Shown here: positions 9,657-17,920 of the stretch, piece after piece
Numbering within the stretch: the stretch's first letter is position 1
How the letters are laid out: each line of letters starts with the position of its first letter
Assembly: GCA_947642445.1 (NCBI GenBank)
Contig: CANRSF010000012.1
Location: forward strand, 1 to 64,000
DNA from: an uncultured Collinsella sp.
GTDB lineage: Bacteria > Actinomycetota > Coriobacteriia > Coriobacteriales > Coriobacteriaceae
DNA length: 64,000 nt
Direction: 5' to 3'
The notes under the pieces: generated by a model
The model's database searches: none
What the model saw: only the letters and a program-made list of their open reading frames with translations
Told to the model about the DNA's origin: nothing
Program-made: the position numbers and the translations under genes

Positions 9657-9671
9657 AGGGCCATCCTTCCT

Positions 9672-9727
9672 TTACGTTATAGCTAGCTATATTATACCTT
9701 CCTATAATATAGCTAGCTATAACGTAA
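9672..9727. repeat. Perfect 25-bp inverted repeat upstream of the ATPase gene
   Basis: Arms 9672-9696 and 9703-9727 are exact reverse complements separated by 6 nt. Each arm also contains the self-palindrome TATAGCTAGCTATA. The stretch is very AT-rich compared with its surroundings. On the minus strand it contains TATAAT and ends just before the ribosome binding site of the ATPase gene, so it can act as operator, promoter or 5' hairpin. Confidence 0.85.
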
Positions 9728-9833
9728 TTCGACGACCGACGCAAACAAAAGGGGGCAGTACACCACCGCACGTGGACCGCTCCGGAAACTGCGCCCCATT
9801 CTGAGCGCCAATTCCGGGATGCTGCCTCCGTTC

Positions 9834-9870
9834 CAAACAAAAGGCCCCGGCTCGCGATGGAGCCGGGGCC
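9834..9870 (-). terminator. Rho-independent terminator of the purine cluster
   Basis: A 10-bp GC stem (GGCCCCGGCT / AGCCGGGGCC) with an 8-nt loop is followed on the minus strand by TTTTGTTT. It lies about 70 nt after the stop of the XdhD-like gene. Confidence 0.85.
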
Positions 9871-9939
9871 AAAGATGCAGCATATGCAGTTGGTGTTGAG
9901 CGCGAACAGCCCGTCAGTAATGGCTGTCCGCGCCCTACC

Positions 9940-12717
9940 CTACCCGCGGTGACGGGCGCGGCTGTACGGCGTATCCACCATGGGCAGATCCGGACGCAGC
10001 TTGCCGTCAAACGCGCGGTAGGCGTTCTGCACGGCGGGCGCCGTGGGGATCGTTGCGATCTCGCCGATGCCCTTGCCGCCGTATGCCACGGGCAGCAGTT
10101 CGTCCTTCTCCACGTAGATGGCGTGGATATCCGGAATCTCGGGCGCACGGAACAGCCCGAGTGTGCCGTACCTTGCCTGGGGCACGCAGTCCTTGAGCGG
10201 CCAATCCTCGGTAAGCGCGTAGCCCATACCCATGAGCACGCCACCTTCGATCTGACCCTGAATGGAGATGGGGTTGACCACCTTGCCGGAATCGTGCGCG
10301 GCATAGACCTCGCTCACGCGGCCGTCGTCGTCCAAAATGACCACATGCGTGGCAAAGCCGTAGCAGATGTGACTCTTGGGGTTGGGGACGTCGGCGCCCA
10401 GTTTGTCGGTCGGCTCCAGGTACACGTAGCCAAACTCGCAGCCCTCGAGCGCCTTGATGGCGGCCGCGGGATCCTGAGGATGCATGCCCTGGCCGGCGAC
10501 GAGCTCCTGCGTGCGTAACTGATAGGCGCGACCGTCATCGTATTCGATCTTGACGCCATCACCATGGGCGCTCACCGGGGCGGTAGGCGCAGGCTTGCCA
10601 GCCTCGATGCCAACCATGGCATCGCGCAGCAGGAAGGCGGCGCCGCGCACGGCCTCGCCGGTCACGACCGTCTGACGCGAACCAGACGTGGTGCCGGAGT
10701 CGGGAGCGTTCTCGGTGGAGCACTCGCCGTTGGCAATGCAGCTCAGCGGCAGACCGCAGGCCTCGGCAACGTCCTGCAAAAAGACGGTGTTGCAGCCCTG
10801 GCCGATGTCGGACGTGGCGGCATAGACCACAGCCACGCCGTCCTCGATGCGAATCTTGCAGCGGCCGGCATCGGGCAGGCCCACGCCCACGCCGGCGTTC
10901 TTCATGGCGCAGGCAATACCGGCGTGTCCGGGATGCGCATAGTAGGCATCCTTGACCTCGAGCAGCGTCTCCTTAAGCGCCGTGGAGCAATCGGCAATCT
11001 GGCCGTTGGGCAGAACCTCGCCCGGCTCGATGGCGTTACGGTAGCGGATCTCCCACGGATCCAGGCCGACCTTCTCGGCCAGCAAGTCGATCAGGCTCTC
11101 GAGTGCAAACTCGGACTGGCAAACGCCAAAGCCTCGGTACGCGCCGGCGGGCGGGTTGTTGGTGTAGTAGCCAAAACCGCGGATGTCGGTGTTCTGGTAC
11201 TTGTAGGGACCGACGGCATGCGTGCAGGCGCGCTCGAGCACCGGGCCGCACAACGACGCGTAGGCGCCGGTGTCAAAGTTGATCTCGCAGTCCAGACCGG
11301 TAAAGTTGCCCTCGACGTCGCAGCCCAGCGTAAAGGTGCCGTCCATGGCGTGGCGCTTGGGATGGAACGCGAGCGACTCAGCGCGCGTGAGTTTGCACTT
11401 CACAGGACGCTGGAGCTTATAGGCAGCAAGCGCGGCCAGGTGCTGGACCGAAACGTCCTCCTTGCCGCCAAAGCCGCCACCTACGAGCATGGTCTCGACG
11501 ACCACGCGCTCGGGCTCGTTGTCCCAGCCAAACATATGGGCGCACTCTTTGCGCGTATCGTAAGCGCCCTGGTCGGTCGACTGCACCTTGACGCCGTTCT
11601 TGTACGGGAAGGCGACGGCGCACTCGGGCTCCAAGAAGGCATGCTCGGTAAAGGGCGTGGTAAAGCGCTGCGTCACGGTAAACGCGCTCTCGGCCAGCGC
11701 CTTGGCGGCGTCGCCGCGCGTCACATGGCGGCTCTGGCACACGTTGTCCTTGAGCTCCACCGTGTTGCCAAAGGCAAAGAAGCTGTCGTGCAGGCGCGGG
11801 GCGTCGGCAGCCCTGGCCTCGACAATGTTACGCACGGGCTCCAGCGGCTCGTAATCGATCTTTACGAGCTTCTTGGCCTTCTCGAGCGTCGCCTCGTCCT
11901 CGGCAACCACCAGCACAATGGCATCGCCCACGCAGCGGGTGATATCGCCCTGGGCGATCATGACGTCCCAATCCTGGATAAGGTGGCCGACCTGGTTGAC
12001 CGGCACATCCTCGGCGCGCAGGATGCCCACCACACCGGGCAGGGCCTCGGCCTTGGAGGTGTCGATGGAAAGCACACGGGCGCGCGGATACTTGGAGCGC
12101 ACGGCGCTGGCATAGGTCAGGCCCGGCTGATCGAGCTCGTCGATGTCATCGGGGTACTTGCCCTCGCCGAGCACCTTCTTGCGCACGTCGATACGGAAGG
12201 CGCGCTTGCCCACGCCGTAGTCGTCGCCGCGCTCCAGGTCCTCGTCGATCTGCTTTTCGCCGCGGAGTACCGCAGCGGCCAGCGAAATGCCCTCAATAAT
12301 CTTCTTGTAGCCGGTGCAGCGGCAGACGTTGCCGCGGATGGCGTACTTGATCTGCTCCTCGGTGGGCTCGGGGTCCTCGGCGATCAGCGCCGCGCCTGCC
12401 ATGACCATACCGGGGATGCAAAAACCGCACTGCACGGCGCCCACGGCGCCAAAGGCGTACACAAAGGCCTCGCGCACGTCCTCGGGCAGGCCCTCGACAG
12501 TCACGATGTTGCGGCCGGCGGCAAGGGCGGTGGTCAGCACGCAGGCCTTGACGGCCGCACCGTCCACATGAATGGTGCAGGTGCCGCAAGCACCCTCGGA
12601 GCAGCCGTCCTTGGCGGAATGGATGTGCAGGTCGTCGCGCAGGTAGCGCAGCAGCGGTTTGTTTTGGGTCGTCGTGTGCTCGACGCCGTTAACGGTAAAA
12701 GTGAATTCCTGTGCCAT
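9940..12717 (-). CDS. xdhD: XdhD-like molybdenum hydroxylase: fused 2Fe-2S and molybdopterin subunits
   Basis: The 925-aa protein should oxidise a purine or related heterocycle (xanthine, hypoxanthine) in the cytoplasm. The N-terminal plant-type [2Fe-2S] domain has C39, C44, C47 and C59 (CSEGACGTC). The helical second [2Fe-2S] domain has C97, C100, C132 and C134 (CGFC, CRCTGY). The rest is the large molybdopterin domain, with GGGFGGKED, AYRGFG and GKGIGEIA, the last carrying the catalytic Glu. The domain order and size match E. coli XdhD. No FAD-binding subunit (YgfM type) is encoded in the window; the next gene is a polyferredoxin. With YgfK and SsnA adjacent it belongs to the selenium-dependent molybdenum hydroxylase gene set. 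Confidence 0.9.
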   Translation of the reverse strand: MAQEFTFTVNGVEHTTTQNKPLLRYLRDDLHIHSAKDGCSEGACGTCTIHVDGAAVKACVLTTALAAGRNIVTVEGLPEDVREAFVYAFGAVGAVQCGFCIPGMVMAGAALIAEDPEPTEEQIKYAIRGNVCRCTGYKKIIEGISLAAAVLRGEKQIDEDLERGDDYGVGKRAFRIDVRKKVLGEGKYPDDIDELDQPGLTYASAVRSKYPRARVLSIDTSKAEALPGVVGILRAEDVPVNQVGHLIQDWDVMIAQGDITRCVGDAIVLVVAEDEATLEKAKKLVKIDYEPLEPVRNIVEARAADAPRLHDSFFAFGNTVELKDNVCQSRHVTRGDAAKALAESAFTVTQRFTTPFTEHAFLEPECAVAFPYKNGVKVQSTDQGAYDTRKECAHMFGWDNEPERVVVETMLVGGGFGGKEDVSVQHLAALAAYKLQRPVKCKLTRAESLAFHPKRHAMDGTFTLGCDVEGNFTGLDCEINFDTGAYASLCGPVLERACTHAVGPYKYQNTDIRGFGYYTNNPPAGAYRGFGVCQSEFALESLIDLLAEKVGLDPWEIRYRNAIEPGEVLPNGQIADCSTALKETLLEVKDAYYAHPGHAGIACAMKNAGVGVGLPDAGRCKIRIEDGVAVVYAATSDIGQGCNTVFLQDVAEACGLPLSCIANGECSTENAPDSGTTSGSRQTVVTGEAVRGAAFLLRDAMVGIEAGKPAPTAPVSAHGDGVKIEYDDGRAYQLRTQELVAGQGMHPQDPAAAIKALEGCEFGYVYLEPTDKLGADVPNPKSHICYGFATHVVILDDDGRVSEVYAAHDSGKVVNPISIQGQIEGGVLMGMGYALTEDWPLKDCVPQARYGTLGLFRAPEIPDIHAIYVEKDELLPVAYGGKGIGEIATIPTAPAVQNAYRAFDGKLRPDLPMVDTPYSRARHRG

Positions 12718-12729
12718 GGTGATTCCCTT

Positions 12730-13209
12730 CTACACGCTGGCGGCGATGCCGGTGCGGTCGTGGATGGCGCCATGCGGGCAAACGACGGCGCACATGCCGC
12801 ACGACAGGCAGTCCGCACCGTCGATGTGGGCACAGTTGTCCTCGATGCGGATAGCGCCGGCAGGGCATTTTTTGGCGCACATGCCGCAACCGATGCAGCT
12901 CGTGTCGCAAATCTTGCGGGCGATGGCGCCCTTATCGGTGTTGTTGCAGCGCACCAGGATGTTCTGGTAGCCGGGAACAAAGGCAATCACGCGCTGCGGG
13001 CACGCCATGCCGCACAGGCCACAGCCCGTGCACTTGGAGCGGTCCACGCGGGCGATGCCATCAATCAGTGCAATGGCGCCGTGGGGACAGGCCGTGACAC
13101 AGGCGCCACAGCCAATGCAGCCTTCGCTGCAGCGGGCGTCGCCGCCTGCGGAGGCGCAACCGCTTCCGCAGGCAACGTAGGCCACGTTATGTTGAATGGA
13201 TTTGGCCAT
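12730..13209 (-). CDS. Polyferredoxin with four [4Fe-4S] motifs
   Basis: The 159-aa cytoplasmic protein contains four CxxCxxCxxxCP motifs (CIGCGACVTACP, CTGCGLCGMACP, CIGCGMCAKKCP, CLSCGMCAVVCP), so it can hold four [4Fe-4S] clusters. Extra N-terminal cysteines (CGSGC, CSEGC) precede them. It lies between the XdhD-like gene (12-nt gap) and ygfK (11-nt gap), in one operon. The likely job, inferred from position, is to pass electrons between the hydroxylase and YgfK, taking the place that an FAD subunit gene has in the E. coli cluster. Confidence 0.9.
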   Translation of the reverse strand: MAKSIQHNVAYVACGSGCASAGGDARCSEGCIGCGACVTACPHGAIALIDGIARVDRSKCTGCGLCGMACPQRVIAFVPGYQNILVRCNNTDKGAIARKICDTSCIGCGMCAKKCPAGAIRIEDNCAHIDGADCLSCGMCAVVCPHGAIHDRTGIAASV

Positions 13210-13220
13210 AAGAGACTCGC

Positions 13221-16220
13221 CTATTTCTTAAGGAGATACGGATAGCTGTCGCGCACGGCCTTGATGGTCAGGCGGACGGCCTCGGGCAGACCGGTGTTGA
13301 CGGCATCGACCGAGACGGTGCGGACCGTGCCGGCGACGCGGACCTTAAAGTGGTCCTCGTCCACGGCCAGGAAGCCCTCGTTCTCGGAGTTCTCCATGTC
13401 CTGATCGCTCCAGAACAGGGTGAGCTTGTCCTTGTAGGGACGACCCTCCTGGTAGGGGCAGAACACGGCGCAGTTGCCGCACTCGTTGCACATGCCGTCG
13501 ATGTGGACGACCTGATGCTTGGCCAGGCCCGGCACCTTAATTGCCACGTTGGCGCGGTTGGGGCACACATCGCAGCAGACCTCGCACACCGAGCCGCAGC
13601 CCAGGCAGCGGGTCTTGGTGCAGTTGCGCTTGTCGCGGCACAGCGATCCCTTGCGCTCGTAGCAGGTGTCCTCGCGGCCGGCCTGCTCGTTGCAGTCGGC
13701 GTACTTGTTAAAGTCCACGCCGGCAATGGCACGGGCGACCTCGGCGGCGTCGGCGATAGCCTCGACCACGGTAGCGGGACCGCGGCGGCAGTCCCCGGCA
13801 GCCCAGACGCCCTCGACGCCGGTGGAGGTGGCGGCAAGGCGGCCGCGACGGTCGTGCTCCACGCCCGCGGCGTCGTACAGGCTGGCATCGATGCCCTCGC
13901 CCACGGCGCAGATCACCGTGGTGGCGGAAAGCTCGACGGTCTCGCCCGTGGCGACGGGGCTGCGACGGCCGCTTGCATCCGGCTCGCCAAGTTCCATGAC
14001 GTCGCAGATCAGCACGGCGCCGTTGAGCGCCTTGGGCGCCAGCAGCTCGCAGAACTCAACGCCGTCGGCAAGAGCAAGATCGAGCTCTTCCTCGTCGGCG
14101 GGCATCTGCTTCTTGGTGCGGCGATACACCAGGCGCACGTTCTTCACGCCAGCAAGGCGCTTGGCCACGCGGGCCGCGTCCATGGCGGTGTTGCCGGCGC
14201 CGATGACCACGACGTCCTCGCCCAGCTCGAGCTTCTCGCCCTTCTTGGCGGCCTCGAGGAACTCCAGCACGTCGAGCTCGGCACCCTCGCCCAGGCCCGC
14301 AGAGCCGGGCATCCAGGCACCAGTGGCCACGACTACGTCGGTAAAGCCCTGGGCCTTGAGCTCGTCAATGGACTCCACGCGGGCGTTGAGCTGCACCTTG
14401 GCGCCAAAGGCCAGACAGAGCTCGGCATCGTGGGAGATATCGTCGCTCGCGATACGGAACTCGGGGATCACGTGACGGACCACGCCGCCGAGAGAGTCGC
14501 GGGCCTCGAAGATAGTGACGGGCACGCCGGCGCGCGTCAGGAAGAACGCCGTCGCCAGACCGGCCGGGCCGCCGCCGATAACGGCAACGTTGCGCTCGGC
14601 GTCGTTGGCAATGGCCTGGGCGCGCAGCTTGGGCAGCACGGCGGTCATGGCCTCGCGGGCGGCCTTGAGCTTGCTGGCGCGAATCTGGGCGCCCTCGGGC
14701 TCGTAGAATGCACGCTCGCAGGCATGGCCGCAGGGATGCGGGCAGATGGTACCGGTAATGAACGGCAGGGCGTTGCGCTCGATGATGATGTTGAGCGCGT
14801 CCTCGTAGCGGCCCTCGTCAACAGCCGCCAGATAGGCAGGGATATCCTGCTGGATGGGGCAGCTCGTACGGCACGGCGTGGTAAAGCAGTCGGAAAGCGG
14901 GCTCTTGCCAGCGACCTTGCGGTCGGGCAGCGGACGCAGCGGCTTCTTGTAGAGCGGGTTGGTGAGTGAGTCGGTCTGGATCGCGGTCACGGCCTCGAGA
15001 GAGACGCCCGCGAACGGCTTGCCGTCCAGATCGGTAAACTCGCCGGCCATCTGGCTAAAGCGCTCGTAGCCACCGGGCTTGAGCACGTCGGTCGCCAGGG
15101 TGACGGGCCAAATGCCGGCGTCATACAGGGCACGGATGTTGTAGACCGTGGCACCGCCGGAGTAGCTGATGCGCAGCTTGCCGTCAAACTGCTCGGTAAT
15201 GCGGCGGGCGGCCTCGATGGTCAGCGAGAACAGCGAACGGCCGGACATGTACATCTCGGTGGAAGGCAGCTCGTTCCTCGTCACGTCGACGGGGAACGTG
15301 TTGGTCAGCTTGACGCCAAACTCCAGACCGCGCTCGGCGCACAGGGCAATCAGGCGCTCGAACATGGGCACGGCATCGGCCCACTGCAGATCCTCGCGGA
15401 AGTGCGTGTCATCAAAGACGATGTAATCAAAGCCCAGCTCGTTGAGGCGCTGGCGGGCAAACTCATAGCCCAACAGCGTGGGGTTACACTTGATGTAGGT
15501 GTTAAGGCCCTTCTCGGTGATGAGGTAGGTCGCGATGCGCTCGATCTCGGCAGGCGGGCAGCCGTGCAGGGTAGACTCGGTGATGGAGTTGGAGACGCGC
15601 GCCGGGATGGACTCGACAAACGCAGCGTCGACATGCTCAAACTTGTCCAGGTTGGCGAGTGCCCATGCGCGGCACTCGTTCCAGACGTCGGAGCCGCTGG
15701 CGTCCTTCATGCCCTCGATGTAGGCGTCGACCTTGGGGCTCTTGATGCCCTCGAGGTCATAGCCCACGGACATGTTGAAGACAAAGCCGTCCGGGCTACC
15801 CAGGCCGTACTCGCGAGCGATCAGGTGGCAGGCGAACCATGCCTTCACGTACTCGGCAAAGGCCTGCGGAACCTCGAGTTCGGTCGACCACTCGCAGTTG
15901 TAGCACTCATCCTGCGCCACAATGCAGGGTTTGTTCACACACTTGGAGAGCTCCTCGCCGTCCATAACCTGGACGGTCTTGAGCTCAAAGAAGCGGGAAC
16001 CAGCAACATAGGATGCCACGATGTTCTGGGCAAGCTGCGTATTGGGGCCGGCGGCCGGGCCAAACGGGGTCTCGATGCGCTCATCAAAAATGGGAAGCGC
16101 ACCCTCCTGGTTGGTCGTGACCATCTTGCGCACACCAAAGATGGCGTCCTGGGTCTTGTGCTCCTCGATGATCCAGTTCATCAGCTGCGAAAACGGGATC
16201 GGCCTCATGATGTCGCTCAT
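13221..16220 (-). CDS. ygfK: YgfK-type flavo-iron-sulfur oxidoreductase (putative selenate reductase subunit)
   Basis: The 999-aa protein has three parts. The N-terminal ~480 residues are dihydroorotate/dihydropyrimidine dehydrogenase-like. A middle [4Fe-4S] and FAD/NAD(P)H module resembles the glutamate synthase small subunit, with TTPCRTSCPIQQDIP, GGGPAGLATAFF and VIGAGNTAMDAA. The C-terminal ferredoxin region has cysteines in CLGCGSVCEVCCDVCP and CNECGNCAVFCP. This is the architecture of YgfK, an electron-transfer enzyme tied to purine degradation in anaerobes; the selenate reductase name is historical. The ATG at 16220 with GAGG upstream replaces a longer frame that has Arg-rich non-homologous N-terminal residues. 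Confidence 0.92.
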   Translation of the reverse strand: MSDIMRPIPFSQLMNWIIEEHKTQDAIFGVRKMVTTNQEGALPIFDERIETPFGPAAGPNTQLAQNIVASYVAGSRFFELKTVQVMDGEELSKCVNKPCIVAQDECYNCEWSTELEVPQAFAEYVKAWFACHLIAREYGLGSPDGFVFNMSVGYDLEGIKSPKVDAYIEGMKDASGSDVWNECRAWALANLDKFEHVDAAFVESIPARVSNSITESTLHGCPPAEIERIATYLITEKGLNTYIKCNPTLLGYEFARQRLNELGFDYIVFDDTHFREDLQWADAVPMFERLIALCAERGLEFGVKLTNTFPVDVTRNELPSTEMYMSGRSLFSLTIEAARRITEQFDGKLRISYSGGATVYNIRALYDAGIWPVTLATDVLKPGGYERFSQMAGEFTDLDGKPFAGVSLEAVTAIQTDSLTNPLYKKPLRPLPDRKVAGKSPLSDCFTTPCRTSCPIQQDIPAYLAAVDEGRYEDALNIIIERNALPFITGTICPHPCGHACERAFYEPEGAQIRASKLKAAREAMTAVLPKLRAQAIANDAERNVAVIGGGPAGLATAFFLTRAGVPVTIFEARDSLGGVVRHVIPEFRIASDDISHDAELCLAFGAKVQLNARVESIDELKAQGFTDVVVATGAWMPGSAGLGEGAELDVLEFLEAAKKGEKLELGEDVVVIGAGNTAMDAARVAKRLAGVKNVRLVYRRTKKQMPADEEELDLALADGVEFCELLAPKALNGAVLICDVMELGEPDASGRRSPVATGETVELSATTVICAVGEGIDASLYDAAGVEHDRRGRLAATSTGVEGVWAAGDCRRGPATVVEAIADAAEVARAIAGVDFNKYADCNEQAGREDTCYERKGSLCRDKRNCTKTRCLGCGSVCEVCCDVCPNRANVAIKVPGLAKHQVVHIDGMCNECGNCAVFCPYQEGRPYKDKLTLFWSDQDMENSENEGFLAVDEDHFKVRVAGTVRTVSVDAVNTGLPEAVRLTIKAVRDSYPYLLKK

Positions 16221-16294
16221 AGTGAGCTCCTCTCTGTAACGCCCGGCGAGACCGCGCGGCGGGCGCAAATACGGTGTAGCGCTAGCACAGCGCC

Positions 16295-16354
16295 GGCGAC
16301 CCCGCGGAGGTCGCCTATGCGCGCGTCGTATGCGGCGAAACATCCGACGCGCGC
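16295..16354 (-). other. Two strong hairpins between ssnA and ygfK
   Basis: 16295-16315 (GGCGACC / GGTCGCC) and 16319-16354 (GCGCGCGTCG / CGACGCGCGC) are perfect stems in the 149-nt gap. Neither is followed by a T tract, so they more likely stabilise or process the mRNA than terminate it. Confidence 0.6.
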
Positions 16355-16369
16355 GAATCTACTTGTGAA

Positions 16370-17725
16370 TTAGTAGGTGCGACCGTTGAGCGTGCTCCAG
16401 AGCTTCTTGGACTCAGCCATGGTCCACGCGTTGATCTTGTCCTCATCGATGCCAACGAACTCGCGATCCTTGTACAGGACGCGGCCGTTGATGATGGTGG
16501 TGCGGCAGTTTTTGCCCATCATGCCAAAGAGCATGTGGCCGTCGATATTCTCCTCGCTCAGCGGCGTAAAGGGCTTGTAGTCCATAACGATGACGTCGGC
16601 GGCAGCGCCGGCCTCGAGCACACCGAGCTTGCGATCGAAGTACTTGCTCGCCATCTTGGCGTTGTTCTCGAACAGCATGGTCATGGCCTCGCACCAGCCC
16701 ACGTTGGGCATGGCGGCGTTGTGGCGCTGAATGATCAGGAAGACCTTAAGGCTCTCGAGCATATCGTGGGTGTAGGCGTCGGTGCCCATGCACACGGGGA
16801 TGCCGCGGCGGAAGAACTCGAGCACGGGGGCGCAGCCCACGGCGTTGCCCATATTGGATTCGGGGTTGTTGACGAGCCAGGTGCCGGACTCCTTGACGAT
16901 ATCCATCTCGGCGGGCGTCACGTGGATGCAGTGGCCGAGCATGGTGTCGGGACCCAGCAGGTTGTGCTGCAGCAGGCGCTCGACGGGGCTGATGCCGCCG
17001 CGGTTGAGGCGGGAGTCCCACACGTCATTCATGCCCTCGCACACATGGATGTGGAAGCCGGTCAGGCCATTGTTGGCCTCGGCCATCTTATCCATGGTCT
17101 CGTCCGAAAGCGTAAAGGTGGCATGTCCGCCAAACATGGCGGCGATCATGTGGTTGTCGTTATCGCGACGCTCCTTGGCGGCCCACTGGGCAAACTCGGC
17201 GTTCTCGACAATGGTCTGGTCGCATTTTTCCTGGCCGCGGCGATCGGAGACCTCGTAGCACAGGCACGAACGCATGCCCAGCTCCTGAGCTGCATCCTTA
17301 ATGGTAAAGAGGCTTCCCGGGATTTCGCAGAAGCTCGCATGATGATCGAAGATCGTGGTGACGCCATCGCGGATGGAGTCAAGAATCGTGGCATAGGCGC
17401 TGGCCTTGGTGCCGTCGAGCGTCAGGTTGTCATCGATCTTCCACCACTGCTGCTCAAGATTCTCCTGGAAGTTGGTGGGGTTGCAGCCCTTAATGGCAAG
17501 GCCGCGGGCCAGACCCGAGTAGATGTGGGTGTGGCAATTGATGAGTCCGGGCATGATGAGGTTGCCCTGGGCGTCGACGTACTCGGCATCCGGGTACTTG
17601 GCCTTGAGCTCGCACTCGGGACCTACTTCGACGATCGTATCTCCGTCAATGGCGACCGCGCCGTTGGGAATGAACGGGGTCTGAGCGTTGCGGGTAAAAA
17701 CGGAACCGTTAGCGACCAGAAGCAT
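16370..17725 (-). CDS. ssnA: SsnA-type amidohydrolase
   Basis: The 451-aa protein belongs to the metal-dependent amidohydrolase superfamily (TIM barrel, guanine deaminase/ATZ-TRZ type). The first metal-binding motif is GLINCHTHIYSG. Further metal and catalytic His/Asp residues lie in FGGHATF, HVCEG, GHCIHV and MGTDAYTHD. SsnA occurs with YgfK and XdhD in selenium-dependent purine clusters, where an aminohydrolase step on a purine intermediate is expected. AAGGGAGC lies 4 nt upstream of the chosen ATG at 17725; an ATG at 17743 would read through that site. It shares orientation with the permease upstream and ygfK downstream. Confidence 0.9.
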   Translation of the reverse strand: MLLVANGSVFTRNAQTPFIPNGAVAIDGDTIVEVGPECELKAKYPDAEYVDAQGNLIMPGLINCHTHIYSGLARGLAIKGCNPTNFQENLEQQWWKIDDNLTLDGTKASAYATILDSIRDGVTTIFDHHASFCEIPGSLFTIKDAAQELGMRSCLCYEVSDRRGQEKCDQTIVENAEFAQWAAKERRDNDNHMIAAMFGGHATFTLSDETMDKMAEANNGLTGFHIHVCEGMNDVWDSRLNRGGISPVERLLQHNLLGPDTMLGHCIHVTPAEMDIVKESGTWLVNNPESNMGNAVGCAPVLEFFRRGIPVCMGTDAYTHDMLESLKVFLIIQRHNAAMPNVGWCEAMTMLFENNAKMASKYFDRKLGVLEAGAAADVIVMDYKPFTPLSEENIDGHMLFGMMGKNCRTTIINGRVLYKDREFVGIDEDKINAWTMAESKKLWSTLNGRTY

Positions 17726-17831
17726 AAATGCTCCCTTCAACATCAGGGGCGGGGTTTGACACCTCTGACATGGCGGAGTGCGAAGCGCCGGCCTACACCG
17801 GAAACGGGCCCTCTCCCGTCAACGCTTCACC

Positions 17832-17904
17832 AAAGGGACAAACCCTTTGAAGTGCGGCTTGGCGCCGCATGACGTCGGCGGACGAGGCGATGCGCCCGCC
17901 GACG
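17832..17904 (-). other. Three consecutive hairpins between permease and ssnA
   Basis: Perfect stems occur at 17832-17848 (AAAGGG / CCCTTT, loop ACAAA), 17853-17869 (TGCGGC / GCCGCA) and 17873-17904 (CGTCGGCGG / CCGCCGACG). They fill half of the gap downstream of the permease stop. They could reduce read-through or protect mRNA ends; no strong T tract follows on the minus strand. Confidence 0.6.
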
Positions 17905-17920
17905 AATAGCACCGAATTGG

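Noticed and set aside
10564..13245. Very long open frame on the plus strand opposite the XdhD-like gene
   Set aside because: It is a mirror of a high-GC coding gene, has Gly/Ala/Val/His-rich low-complexity translation and no domain; the minus strand encodes a clear molybdenum hydroxylase.
16221..16343. N-terminal extension of YgfK
   Set aside because: The extra 41 residues are Arg-rich, cover two intergenic hairpins and precede an ATG with a good ribosome binding site.
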